Below the pieces are notes generated by a model. It worked only from the letters and a program-made list of their open reading frames with translations, made no database searches and was not told where the DNA came from. From Absidia repens (taxonomy: Eukaryota; Mucoromycota; Mucoromycetes; Mucorales; Cunninghamellaceae), in the NCBI GenBank assembly GCA_002105175.1, contig MCGE01000049.1, forward strand, positions 145,020-209,019: a DNA stretch of 64,000 nt. The letters run 5' to 3'. A program made the position numbers and the translations under genes. Of the stretch, positions 1 through 10,712 are shown piece by piece. Each line of letters begins with the position of its first letter. Positions within the stretch are counted from its first letter, which is position 1.

Positions 1-3000
1 ACAAACTCGAATAAACCATGTTACTACTGTCACAAATCATGGGCACCAGGCCATAGGTGTGCTCAGCATGACAAGGCTAAAGGTGTTAGCAAAGCCCGCA
101 CTTTGAAAAGGCAGCGCAAATCTTCTGAAATTGATAAGGAAGCACAAAAAGGTAAACACCATAGTAAAATAACAAAAGCGTTAGAATCAAGAAATTCACT
201 AGCTCTTTATTTACCTATAACTATAAAGGAAATTAGATTGTAAGCGCTACTAGACACAGGCACTGATGTGTCTGTCATAAGTTTAGATATTTGTGTAAAA
301 AATAATTTTGTTATTAATAAAGAAAAAGCCTTAATTGAAGGTGTTGGAAAAAATAATTTTGTTAACCAAATTGGATACACTGATGTATTGCCCATCTCTT
401 TCAATAATAAAAAAATAAATCATAGTTTTAAAGTAATTGAAATGCATGATGATTTATTATTAGGTATGGACTTGGTACAGAAATGTCATATCACTATTAG
501 TAATATACCACATAACTGGGATGACAACGATGTGCACATATTTGACGATCATATTGATGATTCACTAGTGCCAAATGACACCCCAGCTGGAACGGAGTTT
601 GAAAGAAAACATTTTTTTTCTACTCTCAAACCCCTTCTGGAACAAAACTCATGCATAGATAAAAATACTTTTTGTACTGTACCTGAATCAATAGTTGAAC
701 TACCAACAGAAAATGTTTCTCGAACATTTTTCAGACAATACCCTATACCCATTGCTTTACAAGCCTTAGTAGATGAAACCGTAAATAAATGGTTACAAGA
801 GGGTACAATCACGTTAGCCCCAGTCAACACATCATGGAACAGTCCGTTGACTCTGGCACCGAAAAAGATGAATTCGGAAATACCACTACAAAACGAGCTT
901 GTTTAGATCCACGGCATATTAATAAATTTTTGCCTGATGATAAATTTCCCTTGCCTCTGATTAGAGACATTTTTTCATCACTTAAGTGGATCAGCTGTTT
1001 TACCACCCTTGATCTGCAGAGTGCTTTTCACCGATTTCAAATCGCACCTGAAGATCAACATAAGACAACTTTCACACATAATGGATTACAATATATGTTT
1101 CAAGGTTGTCCTTTTGGACTTAAACCACTATCAGCTAAGTTTCAAAGGGTGATGAACATTATTTTTAGAGATGTACCTTTCGTACATGTATTTGTGGATG
1201 ATATAATTGTCCATTCTAAAAATATCAGTGAGCATACACATCATGTATGTACAGCAATAAAAAAATTAACAGATGTCAATTTAATTTTAAATTCAAAGAA
1301 AAGTCACTTTGCACAGAGATGTCTCTATCTTTTGGGATTCTGCATCTCTGATGTCGGGGTTTCTTTGGATAAGCGTAAACTCACCAATGTAATGGACTGG
1401 CCTATTCCTGTGACAGGTCGAGATATCCAAAGTTTTTTGGGAGTAGCTAATTATTTTAGGGAACATATTCCTAAAATTGCCGAGTTGACCGCCCATTAGA
1501 TGCATTACGATCTTATCAGAAGTTACCCATCCCTAAAGACAAATGGACGGATGAATGCATTACTCATTTTGTAAAAATAAAAAAGGCTCTACTATATGAT
1601 ACCCTTTTAACACATCCTGATTTAAATGCACATTTTTATGTTGCCACTGATGCCTCTGATACAGGCATTGGTGCTGTTTTATTTCAGATTATTGATAATC
1701 ATATCAAATATATTAGTTTTTATGGCACGATCACTCTCTAAATCTGAGCGTAATTATAGTGTCACTAAGCGTGAACTCCTCGCTATGGTCTTTGCTTTAA
1801 AGAAATTTGATAAATTTTTATGGGGTAATAAATTTACCTTACAAACTGATCATAAAGCATTAACATACATCCATACACAGCGTATAGCTAATTCGATGAT
1901 GATCAATTGGTTAGATACTATTTTAAAGTACACCTTTGATGTTGTCCATCTCCCTGGTCTTGACAATGTCTTACCAGATATGTTATCACGCTTGTTTTCG
2001 GACCAAAACATGCTGGAGGAGGGTACATTGGCATATAAGCCAAATAATGATGGTCAACACCATATAAAACAGTTGCTCAATAATAAAAAATATAAAATAA
2101 ATAAGTCGGTACAGCAATTTATCACCAATAAAAAAAATAAGGCGATATTCAAGATCCGACATTTACATCTACCAGAAGCCCATCACACAGAAATGATGAC
2201 ACCACCAAAAGAAGAACATCAATCTCTTCTAGAACATGCCCATTTGTTAGGACATTTTGGTGCCAATAGCATTGTTAAAAGTCTACGTAAAGATGGCATT
2301 TTTTGGACGAATATCATGAATGACGCATTAGAGGTGGTTAAAAAATGCCACCAATGTCAAAAATATAATATTAGTAAAAAGGGTTATAATCCTTTGCGTC
2401 CAATTTATGCAAATATACCTGGTGATCATTGGGCAGTGGATCTTGCAGGTCCATTTAAAACATCATTTAATGGTAATCACTATATCTTAGTGATGGTAGA
2501 TGTATGTACCCGATTTTGTATTTTAAGAGCATTACCCAACAAACAATCAGATACCCTAGTAAAAATTTCATCAAAATTTTCTGCGATTTCGGTTTTCCGA
2601 AAATTTGCAATCTGACAATGGTACAGAATTTAAAAATTCATTTATGAAAAAGTTAACTGAATCAATTGGCTTTGATCACAGATTGGTTACTCCATATCAC
2701 CCTAGGGCGAATGGACTAGCAGAACGATATGTATATAAAACATTGGAAGTAATTAGAAAAAGAATAGATGGTAGTCATAAAGATTGGGATTTCTTTGTGC
2801 CTAGCACACAATTAGCTATCAATTTACACTATTCTCAAAAATTAAATTCAGCTCCTTTCGAACTAATGTTTGCTAGAAGAATGAATAAATTTGAAGATTA
2901 CCGAAACTCCAATGAAGTGGCAGAAAAACCAATGTCGCATGAACAAATGATAAAAAGGGTAGACTACATGATGAATGTAGTCTTTCCAGCAATAAAAGAA

Positions 3001-3489
3001 AGAACTGAAATGATAAATAAAAGCCAAAGGGATAAATTTGATAAAAAAAATAATATCACTGAATTTAAACCTGGGTGCCACGTAATGATAAAGTTACCAT
3101 CACGAACATCAAAATTAGCACCTATATATCAGGGACCCTATACAGTTGTCAGAAAAACACAAGGTGGATCTTATGTTTTACAAGATGAAAATCAAATGTT
3201 AACATCAAGAGATTATCCTCCTTCTGATTTAAAATTGATTTCACAAGATGAAGTACTAGAAGGTGATGATCTATATGAAATACAATCTATTATTGGTCAT
3301 ACCGGTACTAGTGGAAAAAGAAAATATTTAGTGCGATGGAAAGGATACGGTCCTGAAGAAGATAGCTGGTTAACACCAGACAAATTCACCGATCCTATAT
3401 CCATACAGCAATACTGGGAAAGATTGGGTAAAGAAGATGATACTAAAAAAAGTCCCTTAAAAAAGAAAAGGAAATACAACAAAAAATAA
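1..3489 (+). pseudogene. Ty3/gypsy chromovirus gag-pol, dead copy (element 1, 5' end outside window)
   Basis: Remnant of a retrotransposon polyprotein. Frame 1 at about 10-60 encodes a gag zinc knuckle (CYYCHKSWAPGHRC). An in-frame TAA lies at 241-243, where the second family copy in this window (17377 onward) has CAG. A retropepsin motif (LLDTGTDVSVIS) follows. Reverse transcriptase runs from about 730 to 1500 with FVDD near 1191, then RNase H (ATDAS near 1645). The integrase zinc-binding region lies near 2240-2370 (H..H..CHQC), the core carries SDNGTEF near 2607, and a C-terminal chromodomain lies near 3270-3420 (YLVRWKGYGPEEDSWL) before a lysine-rich tail. One-base frame breaks, judged against the second copy or the domain order, lie near 866, 1490, 1720 and 2590. 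The polypurine tract and 3' LTR follow. The chromodomain places it among chromoviruses, whose integrases are known to target chromatin. Assignment is secure; activity is excluded. Confidence 0.95.
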
Positions 3490-3551
3490 TAAACTTCGGT
3501 TGTAAATAAACAAAGGCCTAAAACAAATAAGAAATAAATATACGTATATTT

Positions 3552-3569
3552 CAACCTGGAGGAGGGTAA
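3552..3569 (+). other. Polypurine tract of element 1
   Basis: The purine-rich run GGAGGAGGG followed by TAA sits directly against the first base of the downstream LTR. This is the expected place for the plus-strand primer of a Ty3-type element. Confidence 0.75.
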
Positions 3570-3914
3570 TGTTGTATTTTGCATATGAATGTAGCAATGA
3601 AATAAAATAAAGTGTGACATTGATGTAAATCATGCACAATGTAAATGAAATAAAAATAAATTTAAATACAGCGCTACAATGCAAGGGCTCAGATCATATA
3701 TGGGTGTCATGATCTGATTTCACTTTTTCATGTCTTTGAAAAAGAAACCCATTTATTATATCAAACCGTAGTAGTAGTTATACTGTTTCATATCATAATC
3801 ACATCATTATAAAAAGATGCTTGATTTATATCAAATAAAGGTTATCAACATTCTCATCTTATTTTTTATTTTTTATTTTACTTTTATTTTATTTTAAAAA
3901 CCTAAACTACAACA
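3570..3914 (+). repeat. LTR-A, 3' LTR of element 1
   Basis: Starts TGTTGTATTTTGCATATG and ends CTACAACA, so the ends form a short inverted repeat. It matches the 5' LTR of element 2 at 17040-17367 almost base for base. It carries a TATA box (TATAAAAAG), an AATAAA and the TCTCATCTTA block discussed under self-priming. There is no footprint 7-mer in this copy. Confidence 0.93.
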
Positions 3915-4580
3915 GACTTGAAAATGTTTGGACAGGGTTGAATCGGTTTGACATAGACTTGGACAGACTTGGAGTATGCTTGAATATGTTTGGACAGACT
4001 TGGTTGGGTTGAGTTGGCATGCGTTGACTTGAATAGGCTTGGACAGACCTGGAGCAGCTTGGCAATAACTTGAGTAGGCTTGGATTGAATTGACGTGGAC
4101 CCCAATTGAAATAGGTTTGGACAGGCTTGGATTGACTTGAATTGACTTGGATTGACTTGGACAGGCTTGGAGAGACTTGACGTAGGCTTGGAATTGACTT
4201 GGATTGGCTTGGAATTGACTTGAATTGACTTGGACAGGCTTGGAGAGACATGGCGTAGGCTTGGATTGACTTGGATTGGCTTGGAATTGACTTGGATTGG
4301 CTTGGATTGGCTTGGATTGGCTTGAAATTGACTTGGATTGACTTGGACAGGCTTGGAGAGACTTGACGTAGGCTTGGAATTGACTTGGATTGGCTTGGAA
4401 TTGACTTGAATTGACTTGGACAGGCTTGGAATTGACTTGGATTGGCTTGGAATTGACTTGAATTGACTTGAATTGACTTGAATTGACTTGAATTGACTTG
4501 AATTGACTTGGACAGGCTTGGAGAGACTTGGCGTAGGCTTGAATCTGCTTGAATCTACTTGAATAGGCATGGACCCCCCA
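3915..4580. repeat. Minisatellite, TTGACTTGGA-type units
   Basis: Imperfect tandem units such as GAATTGACTTGGATTGGCTT and GGACAGGCTTGG fill about 660 bp and begin at the last base of the LTR. Long serine/lysine/valine-rich frames on the minus strand are by-products of the repeat and are not counted as genes. Confidence 0.9.
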
Positions 4581-4689
4581 GGAATGGCGTGCCTATATTA
4601 AAAGTGCAATACAATGTATGTCAATACAGTATAACACTTTCATATTGTAAAAAGAAAAAGAAAATACCACTTACCTTACTGTATGTCAT

Positions 4690-4975
4690 CGAGATGGCCA
4701 AGAGACTGGGCAGGCTTGAGAGGACTTGACCAAATGAGGAAGACTTGACCAAATGAGGAAGGACTTGACCAAATGAGAAGGACTTGACCAAATGAGGAGG
4801 ACTTGACCAGAGGGAGGAGGAAGACTTGACCAAATGAGGAAGACTTGACCAGAGGGAGGAGGAAGACTTGACCAGAGGGAGGAGGAAGACTTCACCAGAG
4901 GAAGGAGGAAGACTTGACCAAATGAGGAGGACTTGACCAGAGGGAGGAGGAAGACTTGACCAGGGAAATGGAGGT
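4690..4975. repeat. Minisatellite, GACTTGACCA-type units
   Basis: Tandem units alternate GACTTGACCAAATGAGGA with GACTTGACCAGAGGGAGGA. The GACTTG core is shared with the neighbouring minisatellite, so the two probably have a common origin (inference). Confidence 0.88.
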
Positions 4976-5284
4976 GGGAAAGGAGAGAAGGGAGATGGGA
5001 AAGGGAAGAGAGAAAACTAAACTAAGGGGGAATACTAATTTTCATTCTAGGTCTACTGTCAAGCAGCTGCGACCCTTGAGCCCCGTAGGGAGGGGTTAAG
5101 AGATAAGTTTGGTATCATGGTAGTTGAAACTTATCAATCCCAAAGAAAAAGAAGAAAGAAAAGTAATTCTGAAGGTTTTTGGGGTCTATTTATATTTTTA
5201 AATCTCGCAGTCTCATATGAAAAATTTTTCCAACTTGCACTCGTAGCCAACCAATTTCAAGCCACCATTAGTCAGACAAGGACA
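4976..5284. other. No gene seen
   Basis: Purine-rich start, then unremarkable AT-rich DNA. I see no domain, RNA gene or repeat copy here. Confidence 0.5.
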
Positions 5285-5410
5285 ACAGCCTCATAAAAAA
5301 ATTAAACCGCCGTCCGACAACCAAGCATAAATGCCTCATAATAAATTAAACCGCCGTCCGGCAGCCAAGCGTAAGTGCCTCAAAAAAAATTAAATCGCCG
5401 TCGGCCAGAG
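5285..5410. repeat. Three tandem units with a CCGCCGTC core
   Basis: About 55-bp units each read AAATTAAACCGCCGTC, then CAACCAAGC or CAGCCAAGC, then TGCCTCA. The third unit is partial. The GC-rich core stands out from the AT-rich surroundings. Confidence 0.75.
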
Positions 5411-5649
5411 GACAAGAGTAGTCGCAAAGAAAAATTAATACAGCACACATGTACAGTAGATCCTGTATCATAGACATACTGCAAACTGCTCTACACATAT
5501 TAAAGAAAGAAACTCCATTAACATCGTCTGTGTTGACATTATGCCAACAAAAAAAAGCAAAGAAAAAAAAAACCAGGAGATCACCAACTAGAGGGCGGGA
5601 AGACAGAGGAAACAAAAAGAAAAACCCCAATAGTACTTTTTTTTTTAAA

Positions 5650-5716
5650 AGAGCAAGATTTTTTTTTACCCACCGGGGTTTTCCGGCTTCTTCCTCATTA
5701 TTATTTTTTTATAATA
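5650..5716 (-). repeat. LTR-D fragment
   Basis: The reverse complement contains AATAATGAGGAAGAAGCC followed by GGAAAACCCC and GGTGGGT, matching the 5' third of LTR-D at 53106-53444. Confidence 0.75.
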
Positions 5717-5727
5717 AACGCTCTGGC

Positions 5728-5886
5728 GCTCCGCTGGAGCTTTTGGAAATCTTTCGATTTACTGGGTGTCACAGTCTTTTATTAAAGTGTGGGTTTCGAT
5801 GGGATAGAATTAAAGCCTCCGCCATTTCGCACTTTGGTGGGCAGCCCCTTGGGGCCCAACCGTCGTGCTCAGCACGTCGTCAATGG
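5728..5886 (+). repeat. Structured repeat S, copy 1
   Basis: Contains CGCTGGAGCTTTTGGAAAT, GTGTGGGTTTCGATGGG and CCGCCATTTCGCACTTTGG. The 3' part can form two hairpins (CCCC-TT-GGGG and CGTGC-TCA-GCACG). Copies lie at 6534-6641 and 6676-6757, with a partial one at 15821-15945. No coding content is conserved. It may be a SINE-like or structured RNA unit (inference). Confidence 0.7.
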
Positions 5887-6039
5887 GTACTTTTTTTTGT
5901 GTGTGGTGAAAAATAGAAGGTCGAAAAATAGGATGACTGAACCATTCGCACTCCGCCTCTCATGGATTTAAATTTTCTCGCCCCTCTTTTTTTCTTCCTC
6001 TTTCTCTTTTTTTTTTTTTTTTTTTAGAACATCAACTGT

Positions 6040-6300
6040 GGATTTAGTGATCTTGGATTAGTGCTTAGAACTTGAATCAGGGACCTTTTGAAAAGTGCAA
6101 TACAAACTTCATGGGGAAACCCTTCCATTTTGCATTCGTGATCTTTGACCGTCCTCAAATTAGCATTCATTTTAGAATAGTGTCATTAGCTCAGCTTAGC
6201 GTTAGTTATCATAGTTTATATTGCGTCTATATCAGAATTAAACATATCTTGTCTATTTACAATTATTCTCTTATGCCTTTCATTGTCTCGCTGAATGGGC
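6040..6300 (+). repeat. H repeat, diverged copy
   Basis: Shares with other H copies the order GATCTTGGATTAG, then CATGGGGAAACCCTT, then CATTTTG, then TTAGCTCAGCTTAG. H is a non-coding unit found about ten times in the window. Confidence 0.6.
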
Positions 6301-6361
6301 ATGGCATACATACAGTATGTGCGTGGAAAAAAAAAACCGGTGTGTGTGTGGGGGTGGGGGG

Positions 6362-6525
6362 TTTATACAAGAAATGTTTCCATTTTGGGCACGGAAGCAA
6401 AAGAGGAGATGTTCCATTTTGGGCACGGAAGCAAAAGAGGAAATGTTTTACTTTAGGTACGGAAGCATATTTGTATAGAAATATAAAAAATGACAGGAAA
6501 TGTTTCTACTTTGGGCACGGAACAG
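6362..6525 (+). repeat. Tandem repeat, TTTGGGCACGGAAGC units
   Basis: Three to four imperfect units of TTTGGGCACGGAAGCAAAAG and GGAAATGTTT. The unit resembles the tandem core of the P units (TTTGGGCACAGAAACAAAGC at about 53,800-54,060). Confidence 0.7.
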
Positions 6526-6533
6526 TTATTTTA

Positions 6534-6641
6534 TTAAAGTGTGGGTTTCGATGGGATAGGATTAAAGCCTCCGCCATTTCGCACTTTGGTGGGCGGCCCC
6601 TTGGGGCTAAACCGTTGTGCTCAGCGCGTCGTCAATGGGTT
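6534..6641 (+). repeat. Structured repeat S, copy 2
   Basis: Near-identical to 5780-5886. Changes in the CGTGC-TCA-GCACG hairpin keep pairing through G-U wobble. Confidence 0.75.
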
Positions 6642-6675
6642 TGTTTGCGTGCTGAAAAGAAAAAAAAATAGAGAA

Positions 6676-6757
6676 GGGATAAGAGCCTCCGCCATTTCGC
6701 ACTTTGGTGGGCAGCCTCTTGGGGCTCAACCGTCGTGCTCAGCGCGTCGTCAATAGG
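6676..6757 (+). repeat. Structured repeat S, copy 3
   Basis: The core CCGCCATTTCGCACTTTGG through the hairpin GTGCTCAGCGC is retained. The 5' part is missing. Confidence 0.75.
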
Positions 6758-6944
6758 CTTTTTGTGTTCTGAAATAATAGCTTACTTGAAATGCATCGGA
6801 TAGATTAGAGTTTGATTATGTAGTGGTTGCAACTGCCTTTCCACTGGAAGATAAAACGAATTATGCTCTATGGTAATTATGGCAATTGTCCGTTTATTTA
6901 ATTTTTATTTGCAGTTCCCTGATTTTTTGACATAAAAAAAAAAG

Positions 6945-7520
6945 CTGGATGATTCAGGCTCCGCATTTTGATTTCTATTTTTTTTTGGCCCCCATTTTTT
7001 TTCCCTCTTTTTCTTTCTTTTTTATTTTTTTCCTTTATGATAGTCTGAATGATATGATGGCATGGCTCATTGGGGAACTGGTGATCTAGGATTAGTGTTA
7101 GAACTTGAATTAGGGGCGTTTTAAAAAACGCAAAACAAACATCATGGGGAAACGCTTTCATTTTGGATGAAGGATTTAGGAACGACAGTAGATTAGCATT
7201 CAGTAGTTTAGTAATAGTTTGTCATTGTATATATCTACGACTGAATAAATGTGTTCTTTTTATTATATTTAGTATCTCTGTTGTACGTTTACATTATGAG
7301 CTTCATTGAATGTGTATTACATATGCATAGAAAAAAAAAAAGTGTGTCTATATATATATATAAGGGATGTGTTTGTGTGAAAAAACAGGTATTACAGTGT
7401 ATTTTATTGTGGTGGGGTATATTGAAGAACAAAGTTGAGAATAGTATTAATTATGTAGCTACTGAGTGACAAGGAGTTTCTGAAGTGTGGGTTTTGATGG
7501 AAGACTCTGTGATTTAGCAC
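6945..7520 (+). repeat. Direct duplicate segment with H-like core (copy 1)
   Basis: Matches 15946-16570 in the same orientation, from CTCCGCATTTTG through GTGTGGGTTTTGATGGAAGA. It contains the H core (CATGGGGAAACGCTTTC near 7144). Short frames inside it differ between copies, so I call no gene. Confidence 0.8.
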
Positions 7521-7810
7521 TATGAGTGGGCAGCGATTGAGAAAAAAAGGATGGACGATTCCTATGGTGGGCAGGGCTCTGTTTGAAAAAGAGAGTCGGA
7601 GGGACAAAAAAACGAAATTAAAGCTACTATAGCTGAGTTTTCTTACGGTCCTTAATTTTTTTAATATATAATAAAGTTACTTTATTAAGTCTCGTATTCA
7701 TCACACTACGTTCTCAATATACTGTATTCAAACGAAACCCCATTAGAAAGAGACAGACTGTTGACAAAACAACGACAAGATATACATATACATTTACATA
7801 CATACAGTAC
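7521..7810. other. No gene seen
   Basis: AT-rich DNA. TACTGTA lies near 7719 and TACAGTACTG near 7803, both candidate excision footprints. Confidence 0.45.
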
Positions 7811-7931
7811 TGTGGTATTTGTCATCCTCTATATTTAAGTTATAAATCAATCTATCAAATATAGCAAATGTCAGACTCATATCAGGCACTAACTATCATA
7901 TTCAATCCCAATCTGTCAGTACACCAATATT

Positions 7932-8229
7932 TGAAATAAACGCAAAAGGCAAATAAGTGATACAATTGGCTACTCTTTTTACTTAATATTCAAACATGTC
8001 ATATTTATATCTTTTTTTATAGCTAAGTGAGTCATAATGAAATGGTTACAATTTGGGATAATCTGAAGTGATGTTGGGGAAGTAGTTTAGCGGGTGATGA
8101 AGTATGAATAAAATAAGGTATAGGGTATGTAGTACCTATTAAAATGTCAAAGTGAAGAAATGCGGAGCGGGGTATAAATAAATAAAGATGTGGAAGATGG
8201 GAAATAGGTTTGGTATCACAAATACAACA
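7932..8229 (-). repeat. LTR-F, solo, nested in LTR-C
   Basis: Minus-strand LTR running TGTTGTATTTGTGATACC to TTTATTTCA, the same family as 44896-45198. Flanks ATATT and ATAAT are a plausible target duplication with one change. TATAAATAAATAAAG marks its promoter region. Confidence 0.82.
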
Positions 8230-8243
8230 ATAATCATTCAATC

Positions 8244-8567
8244 TGTCGTATTCCTGGTTCCTGCTTAGCAATATTTACATCAAAAGCATCTATGCCATCA
8301 TCATTTGTATATCCGACTTATCTCTTCACTCTATTTTTTACCCCTGAATTCCCCACTTATTCTCACACTTGTCATTCAACACATCAGATAGCACACAGCC
8401 TCAACTATCCGTAGTCTCAAATACACCGTTATCATGCTCCCATCCACAGCCACAAATATCTTCATTTTATTATAAAAAGACTTGACATTTTATCAATTAA
8501 ATAAAAAACCATATCAATTGTATCACTTATTTTACTCTTGTCTTTTTATTATCTCACATCCATTTCA
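8244..8567 (+). repeat. LTR-B, solo, nested in LTR-C
   Basis: TGTCGTATTCCTGGTTCC to CATCCATTTCA with an exact 5-bp target duplication CAATC at 8239-8243 and 8568-8572. It has a TATA box (TTATAAAAAGAC) and an AATAAA. Confidence 0.93.
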
Positions 8568-8603
8568 CAATCATCTAATCACAGTCCAATGATTTATTCC
8601 CTC

Positions 8604-9209
8604 TGTAATAGTTGGTGTAGTAGATGAGTCAAAATAAGTGAGACAAGGTTATATTTTTATTTTAGTAAAATGATGGAAGTGAAATGGTTGTAATATAAGG
8701 GACAAAAGTAAAAATAAGTGATACAATTGATAAAATGTCAAGTCTTTTTATAATAAAATGAAGATATTTGTGGCTGTGGATGGGAGCATGATAACGGAAT
8801 ATTTGAGACTACGGATAATTGAAGGCTGTGTGCTATCTGATGTGTTGAATGACAAGCGTGAGAATAAGTGGGGAATTCAGGGGTAAAAAATAGAGTGAAG
8901 AGATAAGGCGGATATACAAATACAGATGGTATAGATACTTTGATGTAAATATTGCTAATCAGGAACCAAGAATACGACAGGAAGGCTTTTATAATAAAAT
9001 TGGGGAAGCGGTTGTTGGAATAATAAATTTCTACTACTAAGGTATTATTGGATAATATAGAGATGGAGGAATAAATCATTGGACTGTGATTAGATGATTG
9101 AATGATTATTGGGATTGAATATGACAGTTAGTTCCTGATCTGAGTCTGACATTTGCTATATTTGATAGATTTTTTTATAATCTAAATATAGAAGGTGACA
9201 AATACGACA
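8604..9209 (-). repeat. LTR-C, minus strand, with nested LTR-B
   Basis: Begins TGTAATAGTTGG and ends ACAAATACGACA (reverse complement TGTCGTATTTGT). The LTR is about 306 bp once the nested LTR-B is discounted. It directly abuts the ORF3 gene at 9220 in the opposite orientation. Confidence 0.88.
8680..8979 (-). repeat. LTR-B, solo, nested in LTR-C
   Basis: Minus-strand LTR TGAAATGG to AATACGACA with exact target duplication GGAAG at 8675-8679 and 8980-8984. Confidence 0.93.
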
Positions 9210-9219
9210 ACAAACTAAT

Positions 9220-9639
9220 ATGAATTGGACACTCACCAAAGAAGAACAAAATTGCTATCATCAAGAAATGGTTAACATCAAAAAGGAGGAATACTTCGAC
9301 CTATATTTTTTGGAAAAGCAAGCTCAAATTCAACGATTTCATGTTTTGGATAATGACTTGGTCCCTAACATAATCAACTTGGCCCATATAACTATTGGAC
9401 CACAAGAAAACCGTGTTAGGTACTATGAAAAACTTATGTCTTTCTTAAGAATACAAACAAAACATTTTGGTACAGGTGAACGGCGGGTAATCCGTGACCA
9501 TGTTAAACAAAAGGATCAATGGCTAAACGATGGAGGTCCATCTCTAGGTGGCCTGTGGGATGTTAACGATGACCTCGAACTTAGTAAATTGCTTGGTTGG
9601 GATGAAATCATCACTTGGGCAATGAAGGAGGATGCTTGA
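9220..9639 (+). CDS. ORF3 family protein of a Ty3-type element (copy X1)
   Basis: Uninterrupted 139-aa frame starting ATG AAT TGG. I recognise no known domain. It aligns over its length with the frame at 60429-60845, the frame at 42687-43046 and a broken copy at 28950-29352 (minus). Shared positions include EYFDL.FLE.Q near residue 25, LVPN.I.LAH near 48, RRVI near 87, DPW/DQW with a following GGP near 98, and W....T/SWA near the C-terminus. At two other loci the frame lies 80-110 bp downstream of a pol C-terminus; here the upstream side is an LTR-C in opposite orientation, so the pol part is missing. No signal peptide or membrane segment is visible. It is probably an accessory retrotransposon protein of unknown function; a domesticated host gene is less likely. 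Confidence 0.65.
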   Translation: MNWTLTKEEQNCYHQEMVNIKKEEYFDLYFLEKQAQIQRFHVLDNDLVPNIINLAHITIGPQENRVRYYEKLMSFLRIQTKHFGTGERRVIRDHVKQKDQWLNDGGPSLGGLWDVNDDLELSKLLGWDEIITWAMKEDA

Positions 9640-9756
9640 TTGGAAGGTTTGGTCGGAGTGGAGGTGTGCGTGCCGCACGCTCAGTTTTGGTTTCGTGCCC
9701 GAGGCATGAAACATTATAAAATTTAGTATAAATACCTTAGAAAAACATTGAAAAAG

Positions 9757-9962
9757 AAAATTATTACAGTTTTTCCGAACACAAATGGTCGGACAGAACG
9801 GAAGCATTCGAAGAATCATCTGGACTCACTTGGAAGCCCAGGACCCTTGGGTAAACGGTGGAGGTCCGCCTCTTCCAAGGGAGGAGGATGTCGGGGGACT
9901 GGACCTCGCCGCTTTGTTTGGTGTAGAAGACGTCCTTAGTTGGGCGACCGGCGGCGGACATA
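9757..9962 (+). pseudogene. ORF3 C-terminal fragment, near-identical to 60637-60842
   Basis: About 205 bp match the C-terminal third of the 60.4 kb ORF3 copy with only isolated differences, ending at the same GCGGCGGACAT. Flanking DNA is unrelated on both sides, so this is a recent fragment copy rather than a tandem gene. Confidence 0.85.
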
Positions 9963-10382
9963 GAAAAGGAAAATTATTATTATTAATTATTATATTTTAA
10001 TCACTTTTTACTATCTTTATTTTTAATAAATTCATTATAAAGGTTTTTTTAAACCTCCCAACTTGTTGGCTTCCTTTTATTCCACACTTTGGAATATTTT
10101 TATTATATATTTTTGACAGCTGAGTCTGAATCTCGCTTCCTTTATTTTTTTTTTGACTTGATTTAAGTCACTACTTATTTTATTGACCTTATTATTTTCA
10201 TCTTTGAAAATAATACATCCTCACTTGGACTTTCAAGTTTAGTCCTATATTATCTTTAAGCCTTTGAAGCTACAATCGGTTGAACTTAATCCTAAAAAGT
10301 TCTGGTGCTCACTCTATAAAAAATAAAAAACCTACAAAAACAATTTCCAGTTACGACCTGATAACCAAAATTAGCCGTAACA
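9963..10382. other. AT-rich retrotransposon-like non-coding DNA with PBS-like word
   Basis: No gene. Near 10304 it reads TTCTGGTGCTCACTC, resembling the primer-binding word TGGTGCTCACTACAGGG at 52214. The same arrangement recurs at about 43136, suggesting a fragment of an LTR-leader junction. Confidence 0.45.
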
Positions 10383-10472
10383 TATTTATAAAAGCCTTCC
10401 ATCATTTAACTGAAATAAAAATAGAACTTTGTCTCATTTATTTTGACTTTGGATACTACACCAACATCACAC
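10383..10472 (+). repeat. LTR-C fragment
   Basis: TTATAAAAGCCTTCCATC through TGTCTCATTTATTTTGACTT and CTACACCAACATCACA matches the 3' third of LTR-C. Confidence 0.75.
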
Positions 10473-10712
10473 CTGGTACCGATCAATACTAATACCTATT
10501 ATGGTAATGCTAATCACGCTAAGCGGTATTGATCAATACCAATACCTACATATTAGTGGTGCTGTGCCGCTAAGGTATTTGTATTGCTAATCCCGCTAAC
10601 AGGTATTCATCAATACCAATTTCTTTAGTGGTATTGTCTCGAATATCCCGATAATGTTTTAGGTTATGATAGATTTGGCAGGCGGCATCTGAAATTATGA
10701 ACAGTAAAAACA
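10473..10712. repeat. Palindromic GGTATTGATCAATACC cluster and hAT-like fragment
   Basis: Three imperfect copies of the palindrome GGTATTGATCAATACC (near 10475, 10531 and 10601) are spaced by about 60 bp. The last 70 bp (GTCTCGAATATCCCG through GGCAGGCGGCATCTGA) are the inverted counterpart of 14425-14490 beside the other hAT relic. This may be the subterminal region of a hAT element (inference). Confidence 0.5.

Larger units (their letters stand above)
7811..8603 (+). repeat. LTR-C, 3'-truncated, carrying two nested LTRs
   Basis: Starts TGTGGTATTTGTCATCC (the family start is TGTCGTATTTGTC) and continues through ATCAATCTATCAAATATAGC. It is split by LTR-F (7932-8229) and LTR-B (8244-8567), and ends at TTATTCCCTC where another LTR-C in the opposite orientation begins. 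Confidence 0.85.

Noticed and set aside
3902..4570. 222-codon minus-strand serine/lysine/valine repeat protein
   Set aside because: Generated by the minisatellite; no start context or non-repeat domain.
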